A stretch of DNA of 5,867 nucleotides from Bacillota bacterium (GTDB lineage Bacteria > Bacillota > Sulfobacillia > RBS10-35 > JAJYVM01). The translations under genes were made by a program, and so were the position numbers. Under the pieces are notes generated by a model, which saw only the letters and a program-made list of their open reading frames with translations, did no database searches and was not told the DNA's origin. This document shows, one piece after another, positions 5,547 through 5,867 of the stretch; position 1 is the first letter of the stretch, and every line of letters starts with the position of its first letter. The DNA is taken from assembly GCA_021792015.1 (NCBI GenBank), contig JAJYVM010000257.1:1-5867 (forward strand), written 5' to 3'.

Positions 5547-5867
5547 TTCAGGGGGGTCAGCCTGGGCGACGCGACGGCTGCAGGGTTCGCCGCCGGCTGG
5601 CTGCTTGGCGCGTCGTCGCGGCCGCCACCCCCCCTCCTGCACCCGCGTCCTTCCGCATCCGCACCGGTCCCCGGACCAGCCCCACTCCGCGACTCCCCCC
5701 GCGACCGGCGCTGGACCCGCGCCCCGCTCCGCGACCCACGCCCGCGGCCCCGCTTCACCACCGCCCCCCTCACCCTCCCCCGCTCTCGCTCCCCCTGACT
5801 GCCCCGGGACCTGCGCCGCCGCGCGCCGGACCCGCGCTGGAGCCCCGCGGGATCCGCGACCACCGTT
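5547..5867. other. C-rich intergenic tail without a convincing gene
   Basis: The 321 bases after the oxidoreductase are unlike the rest of the window. By hand count 5641-5820 holds about 106 C and 39 G in 180 bases, so the + strand is heavily C-skewed. The + strand frame continuing past the oxidoreductase stop stays open to TGA 5796-5798, but its only plausible start is CTG at 5562. The reverse-strand frame is Arg/Gly-rich and runs into the oxidoreductase gene. Neither looks like a real protein beyond doubt. Short degenerate repeats and long C-runs are the visible content, together with a small hairpin at 5839-5855 (GGAGCCC/GGGATCC, one mismatch). Confidence 0.55.
5673..5860 (+). repeat. Three degenerate 21-23 nt units ending in TCCGCGAC
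   Basis: Units at 5673-5693, 5713-5735 and 5839-5860 each begin with GGA, pass through a C-rich middle, and end in an identical TCCGCGAC (5686-5693, 5728-5735, 5853-5860). The second and third units also share a preceding GCGCT (5708 and 5834). A fourth CCGCGAC lies at 5699-5705. The spacing between ends is 42 and 125 nt. The middles differ, and base composition favours such words, so common descent is not certain. Confidence 0.35.

Noticed and set aside
2310..5642. Uninterrupted - strand frame of 1110 codons spanning the antisense of two genes and their spacer
   Set aside because: It is striking in length, but the translation is a hydrophilic Gly/Asp/Gln/Arg/Ala mix without motifs, and both sense genes are well recognised families. 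GC-rich DNA leaves such antisense frames free of stops.
5384..5863. Reverse-strand 159-codon frame at the right end
   Set aside because: Its translation is an Arg/Gly low-complexity string and its 3' part is antisense to the conserved C-terminus of the oxidoreductase.
1..5867. CRISPR arrays, tRNA or rRNA genes, insertion sequences, attachment sites
   Set aside because: No regularly spaced identical repeats, no tRNA-like cloverleaf with a CCA end, no transposase or integrase motif in any frame.

Overview
The window is very GC-rich bacterial DNA with strong G/C preference at third codon positions, a GTG start on one gene and a probable GTG start on another, and few clear Shine-Dalgarno sites. 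This fits a high-GC lineage such as Actinomycetota or Chloroflexota/Dormibacterota-like bacteria. I cannot fix the phylum from the sequence alone.

Layout: (1) 2-286, the 3' end of a family-2 (DPM1-like) polyprenyl-phosphate glycosyltransferase on the + strand, closed 8 nt later by a near-perfect 18-bp hairpin (294-332). (2) 333-555, a spacer with no convincing gene. (3) 556-1845 on the - strand, a polytopic GT39/ArnT-like (PMT_2 type) glycosyltransferase. (4) A 98-bp divergent spacer containing a small bulged hairpin. (5) 1944-4463 on the + strand, a large YfhO-family membrane protein with a long exported region near its C-terminus. (6) A 156-bp spacer with a G/C hairpin without a T-tract, then a possible leaderless promoter. 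(7) 4620-5546 on the + strand, a zinc-independent medium-chain oxidoreductase of the quinone-oxidoreductase type. (8) 5547-5867, a strongly C-rich, probably non-coding tail with degenerate short repeats and G-quadruplex potential on the - strand.

How the genes may work together: the first three are of the classes used in extracytoplasmic, lipid-linked glycosylation. A cytoplasmic GT2 loads a sugar onto polyprenyl phosphate, and membrane GT-C enzymes (GT39-like and YfhO-like) then use such donors outside the membrane. This resembles the GT2 plus YfhO logic described for CsbB/YfhO in Bacillus. Orientation (+, -, +) shows they are separate transcription units, so the functional link is inferred from neighbourhood and family only. 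The oxidoreductase has its own upstream spacer and no obvious link to the glycosylation genes. I see no CRISPR array, tRNA, rRNA, transposase or phage gene. The window looks like ordinary chromosomal cell-envelope gene content; the less ordinary parts are the intergenic structures and the C-rich tail.
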